Assembly: GCA_963773625.1 (NCBI GenBank)
Contig: CAVZCJ010000011.1
Span: 186,001 to 250,000 of the forward strand
Reading direction: 5' to 3'
DNA: 64,000 nt
From: DATARH01 sp963773625
GTDB taxonomy: Bacteria; Pseudomonadota; Alphaproteobacteria; ATCC43930; CGMCC-115725
Shown: positions 31,316-41,339 of the stretch, piece by piece
Numbering within the stretch: position 1 is the stretch's first letter
How the letters are laid out: each line of letters opens with the position of its first letter
Notes under the pieces: model-generated
What the model was told of the DNA's origin: nothing
Seen by the model: the letters and a program-made list of their open reading frames with translations, nothing else
Database searches by the model: none
Translations under genes and position numbers: made by a program

Positions 31316-31331
31316 TGGCACGGATTGTGCG
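31316..31331 (+). promoter_or_regulatory. Sigma-54 (-24/-12) promoter of glnB-glnA copy 2
   Basis: TGGCACGGATTGTGCG has a perfect -24 half (TGGCACG) and GC at -12. The distance to the glnB2 start (58 bases) is almost the same as in copy 1 (60 bases). Confidence 0.72.
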
Positions 31332-31373
31332 TCAATCCGTAGCAAGGCCAACCCGCTGTGCAGCGACCGGACG

Positions 31374-31713
31374 ATGAAAAAAATCGAGGCCATCATCAAG
31401 CCGTTCAAGCTTGATGAGGTGAAGAGCGCGCTGCACGAGGTCGGCATCACGGGCTCACTGTGGCCGAAGCCGCGGCTTCGGCCGGCAGAAGGGCCATACC
31501 GAGCTCTACCGCGGCGCCGAATACGTCGTCGACTTCCTGCCCAAGGTGAAGATCGAAGTCGTCATGGAAGATGCGCTGGTCGCCGCGCGCGATCGAGGTC
31601 GATCGAGCAAGCGGCCCGGACCGATAAGCATCGGCGACGGCAAAATCTTCGTGTCGACGATCGAGGAGGCGATCCGCATCCGTACCGGGGAGCGCGGCCC
31701 CGATGCCGTGTAA
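31374..31713 (+). pseudogene. glnB: Nitrogen regulatory protein PII, copy 2, frame broken
   Basis: Homologous to copy 1 over its full length. The start MKKIEAIIKPFKLDEVKSAL and the tail ending TGERGPDAV are in place, but small indels shift the frame. One C is missing near 31452 and another near 31472; extra bases lie near 31580-31630, around the region equivalent to MEDALVARAIEVIEQAARTD. The T-loop DNA for KGHTELYRGAEYVVDFLPK is unchanged. If the sequence is right, no PII protein is made from this copy after residue 27. Since other conserved genes here also show single-base breaks, sequence error is possible. It still has its own sigma-54 promoter and leads into glnA2. Confidence 0.8.
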
Positions 31714-31791
31714 GGCTCAGAGTATCGGCACAGCCGATCAGGAACGCTAGCAAGCGCTAACCCCATTTCACCAACCACTAGGAACAACGCG

Positions 31792-33201
31792 ATGGCGGAT
31801 ACAGACAAGGTGATGGCTCTGATCAAGGAGCATGAGGTGAAGTATGTCGATTTCCGCTTCACCGATCCCAGAGGCAAGTGGCAGCATTTGGCGCATCACG
31901 TGCGCACCATCACGCCGGAGTTTTTGACCGGCGGGGTGATGTTCGACGGCTCCTCGATCGCTGGATGGAAGGCGATCAACGAGTTCGACATGCTGTTGGC
32001 GCCCGATTGCGCCACCGCGGTGATGGACCCGTTCGCCGCCCAGCCGCAGCTCATCATCTTCTGCGACGTGCACGAGCCGTTGACCGGCCAGCCCTATGCC
32101 CGCGACCCGCGCTCGACCGCCAAGAAGGCCGAGAAGTACCTGATCTCCTCCGGCATCGGCGACACCGCCTATTTCGGGCCCGAGGCCGAGTTCTTCATCT
32201 TCGACGACGTGCGCTACGAATTGACGATGAACGCCGCCTCCTACACCATCGATAGCGAGGAAGGCCCCTGGGTCTCGGCCAAAGAGTTCCCCGACGGCAA
32301 CACTGGACACCGCCCACCGATCAAGGGCGGCTACTTCCCGGTGCCCCCGGTCGACGGCCAGTCGGACATTCGCGCCGAAATGCTCTCGGTGATGTTCGAC
32401 ATGGGCCTCAAGGTCGAGAAGCACCACCACGAGGTGGCCCCTTCCCAGGCCGAACTCGGCGCCGAGTACGACACTTTGGTCCGGACCGCCGACGGCATGC
32501 AGATCTACAAATACGTCGTCCACAACGTCGCCAACCAGTACGGCAAGACCGCCACCTTCATGCCCAAGCCGATCAAGGGCGACAACGGATCGGGCATGCA
32601 CACCCACCAGTCGATCTGGAAGGGCGAGCGGCCCTCCTTCGCCGGCAACCTCTATGCCGACCTCTCCGAGACCGCGCTCTTCTACATCGGCGGCATCATC
32701 AAGCACGCCAAGGCGATCAACGCCTTCACCAACCCAACCACCAACTCCTACAAGCGCCTCATCCCCGGCTTCGAGGCCCCGGTCCTCTTGGCCTACTCGG
32801 CGCGCAACCGCTCGGCCTCCTGCCGCATCCCCATCGTCTCGTCACCGAAGGCCAAGCGCGTCGAGGTGCGCTTCCCCGACCCCGCCTGCAACCCCTATCT
32901 CGGCTTCGCCGCGATGCTGATGGCCGGCATCGACGGCATCCAGAACAAAATCCACCCGGGCGAACCGATGGACAAAAACCTCTACGACCTGCCACCCGAG
33001 GAGTTGAAGGACGTCCCCACCGTCTGCGGCAGCCTGCGCGAGGCCCTCGGCGCGCTTGCCGCCGACCACGCCTTCCTCACCAAGGGCGACGTCTTCACCG
33101 CCGACCAGATCGAGAGCTACATCGAACTCAAATGGGAAGAGGTCTACGCCTTCGAGCACACACCCCACCCCATCGAGTTCCAGATGTACTACTCGGTGTG
33201 A
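31792..33201 (+). CDS. glnA: Type I glutamine synthetase, copy 2
   Basis: A 469-residue near-exact duplicate of GlnA1. Catalytic motifs (YFGPEAEFFIFDD, GDNGSGMHTHQS) and the adenylylation Tyr in NLYDLPPEE are all present. Two residue changes distinguish it: Phe65 instead of Ser in the conserved INESDM segment next to the DGSSI loop, and Leu144 instead of Ser after DDVRYE. Phe65 at such a conserved place may impair the enzyme or alter its subunit contacts. The upstream 80 bases resemble those of copy 1 only loosely. It is probably expressed from the sigma-54 promoter at 31316. Confidence 0.97.
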   Translation: MADTDKVMALIKEHEVKYVDFRFTDPRGKWQHLAHHVRTITPEFLTGGVMFDGSSIAGWKAINEFDMLLAPDCATAVMDPFAAQPQLIIFCDVHEPLTGQPYARDPRSTAKKAEKYLISSGIGDTAYFGPEAEFFIFDDVRYELTMNAASYTIDSEEGPWVSAKEFPDGNTGHRPPIKGGYFPVPPVDGQSDIRAEMLSVMFDMGLKVEKHHHEVAPSQAELGAEYDTLVRTADGMQIYKYVVHNVANQYGKTATFMPKPIKGDNGSGMHTHQSIWKGERPSFAGNLYADLSETALFYIGGIIKHAKAINAFTNPTTNSYKRLIPGFEAPVLLAYSARNRSASCRIPIVSSPKAKRVEVRFPDPACNPYLGFAAMLMAGIDGIQNKIHPGEPMDKNLYDLPPEELKDVPTVCGSLREALGALAADHAFLTKGDVFTADQIESYIELKWEEVYAFEHTPHPIEFQMYYSV

Positions 33202-33284
33202 GGACACTCTGACGCGCCCCGGCGAAAGCCGGGACCCTCGCGTCAGCCGCTGCGAAGCGAAAAGGGCCGGAGCAATCCGGCCCT
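31792..33284 (+). repeat. Long direct repeat, copy 2 (glnA and its 3' flank)
   Basis: Second copy of the 1493-base repeat (copy 1 at 24395-25887), in the same orientation, about 5.9 kb apart. It could mediate deletion or amplification of the intervening kinase-amtB-porin segment. Confidence 0.95.
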
Positions 33285-33288
33285 TTTA
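33261..33288 (+). terminator. Terminator of glnA copy 2
   Basis: AAAGGGCCGGA, loop GCAA, TCCGGCCCTTTT. The stem matches copy 1 and is extended by A-T pairs, with a better T-tract. It is 14 bases from the convergent msrB stop. Confidence 0.82.
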
Positions 33289-33301
33289 TAGTTGCGAATA
33301 C

Positions 33302-33733
33302 TTATTTCTTCTCCGGCTCGCCTTTGTCGCCGTCCGGCCGAAAATCAAGCGAGCAGCCGTTCATGCAATAGCGCAGACCCGTCGGTTGCGGGCCGTCGTC
33401 GAAGACATGGCCCAAATGCCCGCCGCATTTCTGGCAATGCACCTCGGTGCGGGTCATGAAAAAGCTGCGGTCCGTCTCGGTTTCAACCGCGCCGTCCATC
33501 GGTTCATAGAAGCTCGGCCAGCCACTGCCGCTGTTGAACTTGGTCTCCGATACGAAGAGCGGCGCGCCGCAGCCGGCGCAATAGTAGGTGCCGGGTTCAT
33601 AATGATGGTCGAGGGGGCTGGTGCCGGCGCGCTCGGTGCCATGCTTGCGCAGGATGTGGAACTGCTCTGGCGTCAGTTTCTCGCGCCACTCGTCATCGCT
33701 CATCGAGATTTCGAAATTCTTGTCTTTCGCCAT
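33302..33733 (-). CDS. msrB: Peptide-methionine (R)-S-oxide reductase
   Basis: A 143-residue MsrB, which reduces methionine-R-sulphoxide in proteins. Two CxxC zinc pairs are present (YYCAGCGAPLF and VHCQKCGGHLGHVFDDGP). The substrate pocket SGSGWPSFYEP and the catalytic Cys motif LRYCMNGCSLDF follow. It lacks a signal peptide, so it is cytoplasmic. GAGGGGAAG precedes the ATG at 33733. It is convergent with glnA2. Confidence 0.95.
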   Translation of the reverse strand: MAKDKNFEISMSDDEWREKLTPEQFHILRKHGTERAGTSPLDHHYEPGTYYCAGCGAPLFVSETKFNSGSGWPSFYEPMDGAVETETDRSFFMTRTEVHCQKCGGHLGHVFDDGPQPTGLRYCMNGCSLDFRPDGDKGEPEKK

Positions 33734-33813
33734 CGGCTTCCCCTCAGCGGCAAGTTCTGCGGCCAGCCCTGAATATCGGACTTGTCGAAGCGCGCGTGAA
33801 GGGGTCGCGAAGG

Positions 33814-34035
33814 TTAGTGAATGCGCTCGCCGCTTTCGGGCGTGGGACGCAGCAGCTCCGCGGTCGAACGGGCGATCCAGCACCAGACGATGCAGGAGAG
33901 CTCATCGTCGCCGATGCGCAGCCGCTCGGCCTCGCGCTCGGCCACCTGCAGCGCCTCGCTGCCGTGCCGCCGCACCAGCATCAGCGCCGCCTCCCAGATC
34001 TTGCGCTCGTTGGTCATCTGGCCGTTGGTCATCAT
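33814..34035 (-). CDS. Small helical protein, unknown
   Basis: A 73-residue acidic/basic helical protein: ERKIWEAALMLVRRHG, then ALQVAEREAERLRIGDDELS and CIVWCWIARSTAELLR. The even spacing of charged and hydrophobic residues suggests a real small protein rather than chance translation, and similar small proteins are widespread in rhizobia. ATG 34035, 34032 and 34017 are all possible starts; none has a strong ribosome site. Function unknown. Confidence 0.6.
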   Translation of the reverse strand: MMTNGQMTNERKIWEAALMLVRRHGSEALQVAEREAERLRIGDDELSCIVWCWIARSTAELLRPTPESGERIH

Positions 34036-34150
34036 CTGAGTAAATCCCGCCCAGACCGGCTAGTTCCCCCTGACCCCACGATGGCTCACAATAAGCGGCA
34101 AGCCAAGCTATATATTGTTACCTCCAGTTGAAAGATATACTGCATCCTGC

Positions 34151-34178
34151 TTGCGTGGGTTTGGGCCCTCCGTATAAT
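34151..34178 (+). promoter_or_regulatory. Promoter of parE, implying a leaderless transcript
   Basis: TTGCGT, a 16-bp spacer and a perfect TATAAT at 34173-34178. The expected start point falls on or next to the A of the parE ATG (34186), and no ribosome site precedes that ATG. Confidence 0.5.
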
Positions 34179-34185
34179 CCGCGGC

Positions 34186-36191
34186 ATGCCCGACCTCTTC
34201 GATAATTTGGCGCGAAAGCTCGACGACGACTCCTATTCGGCCAAAGACATCGAGGTCCTCGAAGGGCTCGAGCCGGTGCGCCGCCGCCCTGGCATGTATG
34301 TCGGCGGCACCGACGAGCGGGCGCTGCATCACCTCGCCGCCGAGGCGCTCGACAACGCGATGGACGAGGCGGTGGCGGGTCACGCCAGTCGGATCGAGCT
34401 GGAGCTAAGCCGCGAGGGCTGGGTCACGGTGCGCGACAACGGCCGCGGCATCCCGGTCGATGCGCACCCGCGATTCCCGAACAAGTCGGCGCTCGAAGTG
34501 ATCCTGACGACCCTGCATTCGGGCGGCAAGTTCGGCGGCGACGCCTATAAGACCTCGGGCGGGCTGCACGGGGTTGGCGTCTCGGTCGTCAACGCGCTGT
34601 CGGACGCGCTGTCGGTCGAGGTCGCGCGCGACCGGCGGCTCTACCGCCAGCATTATATGCCGTGGCGTTCCGCAAGGCGGGCTAGAAGATGCCGGGCCGG
34701 TGCAGAACCGGCGCGGCACGACCCTCAGCTTCCACCCCGACCCGGAAATTTTTGCGCGATGCGGAGTTCCGCCCGGCGACGCTCTATCGGATGGCACGCT
34801 CGAAGGCATATCTCTTCCGCGGCGTCGAGATCCGCTGGAGCTGCGACCCCTCGCTGCCGCGCCCCGACGGCGTGCCGCAAGAGGCGCGGCTGCACTTCCC
34901 CGGCGGGCTCGGCGATTTTCTCAGCGCCAGTCTCGCCGATAAGCCGCTGCTGACGCCGCGGCCCTTCCTCGGCAAGGTCGATTTCCCGGACGGCGGCAGT
35001 GTCGAGTGGGCGGTCGCCTGGCCAGAGGACGAAGATGACGGGTTCTGCCACTCCTATTGCAACACCATCCCGACAATCGAGGGCGGCACCCACGAAGCCG
35101 GCCTTCGCAACGCCCTCACCCGCGGGCTCAAGGCGCATGGCGAGCTGATCGGCAACAAGCGCATCGTCCAGGCGACCGGCGAGGACGTCACCACCGGCGC
35201 GGCGATGCTGTTGTCGTTGTTTCTGCGCGACCCGCAATTCCAGGGGCAGACCAAGGAGCGGCTCGCGTCGGCCGAGGCAACGCGCCTCGTCGAGAACGCG
35301 GTGCGCGACCATTTCGACCATTGGCTCGGCGCCGACCCGGCAACGACCCGGCTTCTCCTCGATCGCATCGCCGAGCGCGCCGAGGAGCGCACCCGCCGGC
35401 GCCAGCAGAAGGAGATGGCGCGCAAGACCGCGACACGGAAGCTGCGGCTGCCGGGCAAGCTCTCCGACTGCACCCGCGACAGCGCTACGGGCACCGAAAT
35501 CTTCCTCGTCGAAGGCGACAGCGCCGGCGGCTCGGCCAAGCAGGCGCGCAACCGCGAAACGCAGGCGATCCTCCCGTTGCGCGGCAAAATCCTCAACGTC
35601 GCCAGCGCCTCGGCCGACAAGATGCGCGGCAACCAGGAGCTCAGTGACATCATCCTCGCGCTCGGTGCCGGCGCCGGCAGCCACTACAAGGAAGAGGCGC
35701 TGCGCTACGAGCGGGTCATCATCATGACCGACGCCGATGTCGACGGCGCCCACATCGCCTCGCTGCTGATGACCTTCTTCTTCCGCGAGATGCCGAAGCT
35801 GGTCGATGCCGGCCACCTCTATCTCGCCCTGCCGCCGCTCTACCGGATGACCCAGGGCAACGAGACGCATTACGCGCGCGACGACGCGCATCGCGAAGAG
35901 CTGTTGCAATCGACCTTCACCGGCCGCGGCAAGGTCGAGGTAAGCCGCTTCAAGGGCCTGGGCGAGATGCCGGCGCGTTTTCTGTGGGCGACGACGATGA
36001 ACCCGGCGCAACGCACCGTATTGCGGGTGAAACTACCCTCCGGCGACGAGGCCGACGACACCATCGAGACCGGCGCCGAAGCACTGAAGCGCACCGAGCA
36101 TCTGGTTGAAACCCTGATGGGCCGCCGCCCCGAGCTGCGTTTCGACTACATCCAGAAAAACGCCAAGTTCGCGCGGGATTTAGACGTCTAG
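34186..36191 (+). CDS. parE: DNA topoisomerase IV subunit B, frame broken
   Basis: The ATPase subunit of topoisomerase IV, partner of ParC at 43255-45476, needed to unlink daughter chromosomes. The GHKL ATPase shows EALDNAMDEAVAGHA, VRDNGRGIPVD and GGKFGGDAYKTSGGLHGVG. The Toprim domain has EIFLVEGDSAGGSAKQARNR and IIMTDADVDGAHI, and the C-terminus ends in GRRPELRFDYIQ. The frame breaks near 34662 and again near 34755, between the ATPase and transducer domains. The length (about 668 codons) is normal. As an essential gene it is presumably intact in the cell. Confidence 0.93.
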
Positions 36192-36381
36192 CGATCGCTG
36201 ACCGGGCTCCGGCACATCTTGCACATTCGCATCGAGCCCCCACGTACTGCGCGTCGGCCCGGGTGGGTTCGGCTGACTTGCCTTGCTCGTCCGAGCGCCG
36301 GTTTCGTCCTCCGACCCTTTCGATGTCTGATGCGTCGCGCCATTGGCGCGGCGGTGCCGTGTCTATGAGGAGCTACGGGTT

Positions 36382-36588
36382 ATGGCCAGCGGTAAAGTCA
36401 AATGGTTCAATTCGCAGAAGGGTTATGGCTTCATTCAACCGACCAATGGCGGGGCTGACGTATTCGTGCATATCACGGCCGTCGAGCGCGCCGGCATGGA
36501 CGGCTTGCAGGAGGGCCAGACCTTGAGCTACGACCTTGAGCAGGGCCAGCGAGGCCGCGTCTCCGCGGTCAACTTGAAGGCGGAATAA
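36382..36588 (+). CDS. Cold shock domain protein
   Basis: A 68-residue single cold-shock domain RNA/ssDNA chaperone. RNP1 is VKWFNSQKGYGFIQ and RNP2 is DVFVHITAVERAG; the end TLSYDLEQGQRGRVSAVNLK is typical. AGGAG lies nine bases before the ATG. The leader from 36192 to 36381 has no other gene and may act as a cold-responsive untranslated region. A strong terminator follows, so it is transcribed alone, but infA and a DEAD-box helicase, both linked to cold adaptation, come next. Confidence 0.95.
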   Translation: MASGKVKWFNSQKGYGFIQPTNGGADVFVHITAVERAGMDGLQEGQTLSYDLEQGQRGRVSAVNLKAE

Positions 36589-36605
36589 GCCGGCGGCACG
36601 AGATT

Positions 36606-36633
36606 GGGGGACGCCCTCGGCGTCCCCCCTTTT
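36606..36633 (+). terminator. Rho-independent terminator of the cold shock gene
   Basis: A perfect 10-bp stem GGGGGACGCC / GGCGTCCCCC with a three-base loop (CTC) followed by C and TTTT. Confidence 0.9.
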
Positions 36634-36657
36634 CCGAAACGATGAGAGGACAAGCTT

Positions 36658-36924
36658 TTGGCAAAAGAAGAACTGATCGAATTCGAGGGCTCCGTGATGG
36701 AGCTGCTGCCCGATGCGCGGTTCCGCGTCCGTCTCGATAACGGGCACGAAACCCTGGCCTATTCGTCCGGCCGGATGAAGAAGAACCGCATCCGAATTCT
36801 CGCCGGCGACCGCGTCACCGTCGAGATGACGCCCTACGATCTGACCAAGGGCCGGATCAATTTCCGACACAAGGACAGCGCCGCGCCGCCGCCGATGGCG
36901 CGTCCGCAGTTTCGCCGCCGTTAA
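36658..36924 (+). CDS. infA: Translation initiation factor IF-1
   Basis: An 88-residue OB-fold protein that binds the ribosomal A site during initiation. It starts with a TTG codon (AKEELIEFEGSVMELLPDA), preceded by AGAGGA. The family core RVRLDNGHETLAYSSGRMKK and RILAGDRVTVEMTPYDLTKG is clear. A C-terminal extension of about 15 residues rich in Pro, Met and Arg (APPPMARPQFRRR) goes beyond the usual 72-residue form, as in some alphaproteobacteria. It sits between the cold shock gene and the DEAD-box helicase. Confidence 0.93.
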   Translation: MAKEELIEFEGSVMELLPDARFRVRLDNGHETLAYSSGRMKKNRIRILAGDRVTVEMTPYDLTKGRINFRHKDSAAPPPMARPQFRRR

Positions 36925-37067
36925 ATTGTCATTTTTCTCGGCGATACTCGGCATTGCCTGGGGAGCATGGCTAAAAATCGCGAAATCGATTGACTTTTTC
37001 CTACCCCTCCCCAATTAACGGCACAGCGGACTACCGCTGAATTCTTATGTAAGGCAAACACTTCTCA

Positions 37068-38501
<1,434 letters not shown>

Positions 38502-38541
38502 AGCCTGTATCATCGGCGGCCTCGGTAGTGATGAGGCTCGC

Positions 38542-38802
38542 ATGAAGACGATCTTTGTCATGGTCAAATGCGATCTCGGCAAGGCCTATCAGGTCGCCGA
38601 CGAGGCCGTGCAGGGCATCGAGGAGGTTTCGGAGGTTTACTCGACCTCCGGCCAGTACGACCTGCTGATGAAATGCTATTTGCCCGACAACGCCGATATC
38701 GGCCATTTCGTCACCGAACGGGTGCAGGTGCTGCCGGGCATCAAAGACACCTTCACGATCATCGCCTTCAAGGCATTCTCGCCGGATGCGGCGGCCGGCT
38801 GA
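38542..38802 (+). CDS. Stand-alone Lrp/AsnC ligand-binding (RAM) domain protein
   Basis: An 86-residue protein consisting only of the ligand-binding half of Lrp/AsnC regulators: KTIFVMVKCDLGKAYQVADE, the typical STSGQYDLLMKCYL and ERVQVLPGIKDTFTIIAFKA. No DNA-binding helix-turn-helix is present. Such proteins may bind amino acids or oligomerise with full-length Lrp proteins. It is followed by a Rieske ferredoxin gene after 15 bases and is probably co-transcribed with it. Confidence 0.88.
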   Translation: MKTIFVMVKCDLGKAYQVADEAVQGIEEVSEVYSTSGQYDLLMKCYLPDNADIGHFVTERVQVLPGIKDTFTIIAFKAFSPDAAAG

Positions 38803-38817
38803 GCGGAGGACATCGCG

Positions 38818-39129
38818 ATGAGCACATGGGTCAAGGCCGCCGACCGCGCCGCGCTCGGCGACGGCGAGGTGATCGGGGTCATCGTCGACGGGCGCGAGGT
38901 CGCGCTCTACGAAATGGACGGCGAGATTTTCGCCACCGACGACATCTGCACCCACGCCTACGCCAAATTGTCGGACGGCTGGATGGAGCGCGGCGAGATC
39001 GAATGCCCGCTACACGCCGGCCGCTTCGACATTCGCACCGGCAAAGCCACCGCCCCGCCTTGCGTCGACGACCTGAAGACCTACCCGGTGCGGGTCGAAG
39101 GCGGCGAAATCCAGGTGCAGCTGGACTAG
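38818..39129 (+). CDS. Rieske [2Fe-2S] ferredoxin
   Basis: A 103-residue electron carrier of the type that serves aromatic-ring dioxygenases. The cluster ligands are in DDICTHAYAKLSDGW (Cys-x-His) and IECPLHAGRFDIRTGKA (Cys-x2-His). GGAGG precedes the ATG. No oxygenase gene is next to it, so it may serve a PhyH-unrelated oxygenase elsewhere or a different redox path. Its stop codon directly abuts that of the convergent alcohol dehydrogenase. Confidence 0.93.
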   Translation: MSTWVKAADRAALGDGEVIGVIVDGREVALYEMDGEIFATDDICTHAYAKLSDGWMERGEIECPLHAGRFDIRTGKATAPPCVDDLKTYPVRVEGGEIQVQLD

Positions 39130-40294
39130 CTAGGCGTACACCCGCCGGTAGAGTTCGATGATCTCATCGCTTGACGGCACGCGCGGGTTGTTGGCCGGCG
39201 AGCCGGAGGCGATGGCCTGCGACGCCATGGTCGGCAGCATTTCGTCGTAGCGGTCTTTGGCGATGCCGTAATCCTTGGGGCTCGGCACCTTGAGGTCGGC
39301 GTTGAGGCCGCGCAGCGCGTCGAGCAAACGGGCGACCGAAGCCTGGCCCCCCTCGCCTTCCTCGGCGACGCCCATGGCGCGGGCGCAATCGGCGTAGCGC
39401 TCGAGCGCGGCCGGCGCCGAGAACGCGGTGATCTCGGGCAGCAGCATCGCGTTCGAGAGGCCATGCGGCACATGGAAGAACGCGCCGATCGGCCGGCTCA
39501 TCCCGTGCACCAGCGCGACGCTGGCGTTGGAGAAGGCCATCCCGGCCGTGGTCGCGCCGAGCATCATCGCCTCGCGAGCGGCGCGATTCTGCGGGTCGGC
39601 GCAGGCGGCGCGAATATTCTTGGCGATGAGCCCCATCGCGTTCTTGGCGAGGCCGTCGGTGTAGGGGCTGGCGCGCTTCGAGACATAGGCCTCGATCGCG
39701 TGCGTCAGGCTGTCGATCCCGGTATCGGCGGTGAGCCGCAATGGCATCGTCAGGGTCAGCTCGAAATCGACAATCGCCGCGGTCGGGCAGCAGGCGAGCC
39801 CCGCGACCAGCATCTTCTCGTCGGTCTCGGTGTCGGTGATGACGGTGAAGCGCGTGACCTCCGAGCCGGTGCCGGCAGTGGTCGGGATCGCGATGATCGG
39901 CAGCCCGATCTTGGGGATGTCGTTCGGCACTTTGTAGTCGCGCATCTGCCCGCCATTGGCGTGCAGCACCGACATGCCCTTCGCGGTATCGATCGGGCTG
40001 CCGCCGCCGATCGCGATAAGGCTGTCGTAGGGCGCCTCGCGCAGTCGCTCGACGCCGATGCCGATGACCTCGGTCGTCGGGTCGGAGACGGTGTCCTGGA
40101 ACACCGCCCATTCGATCCTGCGCGCCGTCGAGCAGCGCCGTCGCCTTGTCGAGAATGCCCGATTTGGCGATGAACGGGTCGGTGACAATCAGCGGATGCT
40201 TGAGGCCGAGCCGCGCCATCAGCGCCGGCAGCTCGCCGAGCGCGCCGCCGCCGATCGACAGAAGCCGCGGTGTGGTGATCAGTGCTGCGGCCAT
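39130..40294 (-). CDS. Iron-dependent alcohol dehydrogenase, frame broken
   Basis: A group III Fe-ADH of about 387 residues, NAD-dependent. The cofactor region is IAIGGGSPIDTAKGMSVL and IPTTAGTGSEVTRF. The four metal ligands can be seen: Asp and His in TGIDSLTHAIEAY, His in ALVHGMSRPIG, and His in HVPHGLSNAMLLP. One extra base near 40120 separates the first 60 residues (MAAALITTPRLLSIGGGALG) from the rest. The physiological alcohol or aldehyde is unknown. The GNAT gene upstream on the same strand is separated by hairpins. Confidence 0.9.
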
Positions 40295-40329
40295 CTCTCC
40301 CTCCCGGTTTAAGTCCCGCTATTGCGGGA

Positions 40330-40349
40330 GGCGGGGCGGATGCCCCGCC
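40330..40349. terminator. GC hairpin between GNAT and Fe-ADH genes
   Basis: An 8-bp stem GGCGGGGC / GCCCCGCC with loop GGAT, 36 bases beyond the GNAT stop. A second short hairpin, CCCGC-TATT-GCGGG, lies next to it. No T-tract. Confidence 0.4.
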
Positions 40350-40384
40350 GCACCTGGTGTGGCAGCCGCAGCATAGCAAGCCGG

Positions 40385-40873
40385 TCAGTCGGCGGCAGCC
40401 TTCTCCTCGCCTGCCGACTGGTAGACCGCCGGATCGAACCGCTCCATGTAGCGGAAGCCGCCGGCCAGGGAGGTGAAGCCGCAGCGCCGGTACAAGTTCG
40501 CAGCATCGCGGGTCACCAGCAGCCAGCGGCGCAACCCCTGCAGCGGCTCGTAGGTCTGGATCGTCTCGACCAGCCATTGCCCGAGGCCATCGTTGCGCGC
40601 CTCAGCCACGACAAAGACATCGGCAAGATAGGCGAAGGTCGCTTCGTCGGTGACGACCCGGGCAAAGCCGATCTGCTCGCCGTCGCGATAAAGGCCGAAA
40701 CACAGCGAATGCTCGATCGCGCGCTGCAGCACGTCGCGCGGAATGCCGCGCGCCCAATGCGAGCACTCACCCAGAAAATGATGGATCAGCCCGATATCGA
40801 GCCGGTCCTTGTCGGTATCGATTTCTAACGTGACCCCGCCGACCACGCGGCGGGCAACGACGCTCTCGGTCAT
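40385..40873 (-). CDS. GNAT-family N-acetyltransferase
   Basis: A 162-residue acetyl-CoA-dependent acetyltransferase. The central part shows the GNAT pattern: LYRDGEQIGFARVVTDEATF as the beta4-like strand, LADVFVVAEARNDGLGQWLV as the acetyl-CoA binding motif A (degenerate GxGxG/A as NDGLGQWL), and RDAANLYRRCGFTSL as motif B. AGGGGAT precedes the ATG. The acceptor molecule cannot be predicted. A further hairpin (GCAGCCCC at 40938 with GGGGCTGC at 40951) lies upstream. Confidence 0.9.
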   Translation of the reverse strand: MTESVVARRVVGGVTLEIDTDKDRLDIGLIHHFLGECSHWARGIPRDVLQRAIEHSLCFGLYRDGEQIGFARVVTDEATFAYLADVFVVAEARNDGLGQWLVETIQTYEPLQGLRRWLLVTRDAANLYRRCGFTSLAGGFRYMERFDPAVYQSAGEEKAAAD

Positions 40874-41033
40874 CGCAATCCCCTACAGGCTGGAGGCTTC
40901 GACAAATGCGGCTTACCCGGCCGGGGCGCAGCCGTTTGCAGCCCCGCCGCGGGGCTGCTAGCGCATTCGTCGTCGCAGGGCGCGGAGAGCGTTCGTCATG
41001 GCCCGCAGCAAATGGGGAAGCATGGCGGCGATG

Positions 41034-41273
41034 TCAACCCGGCTTTCTCAGCCTGAATTTCAGCACCCCTTCCGTCTCGCTCGCCGCCAACAACTCGCAG
41101 CCGGTGGTCTTGCAGAAATGCTCGAAATCCTTCGACGCGCCGGGGTCGGTGGCGAGCACTTCGAGGATGCCGCCTGCCGGGACGTCGCGCAGCGCACGCC
41201 GCGCTTTCAGCACCGGCAGCGGGCAGAGCAACCCGGTGGCATCGAGGGTCGCATCGGCCGGTACATCATTCAC
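41034..41273 (-). CDS. TusA-like sulphur carrier protein
   Basis: A 79-residue protein of the TusA/SirA family, which carries persulphide sulphur on the first Cys of the CPxP motif, here in LDATGLLCPLPVLKARRAL. The remaining fold has LEVLATDPGASKDFEHFC and the end GVLKFRLRKPG. I place the start at GTG 41273 because GGAGGTGG lies five bases upstream; an ATG at 41297 would add eight residues before it. It is divergent from the oxidoreductase gene. Roles in tRNA thiolation or general sulphur transfer are known for the family. Confidence 0.9.
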   Translation of the reverse strand: MNDVPADATLDATGLLCPLPVLKARRALRDVPAGGILEVLATDPGASKDFEHFCKTTGCELLAASETEGVLKFRLRKPG

Positions 41274-41339
41274 TATTCCACCTCCATGACGCGCCAATCT
41301 TACCCTCGGCCCGGCCGGTGGGTCTATGATGGGGGCTCA

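Noticed and set aside
24395..33284. Composite transposon bounded by the glnA repeats
   Set aside because: No transposase, terminal inverted repeats or target duplications; the repeats are simply glnA copies.
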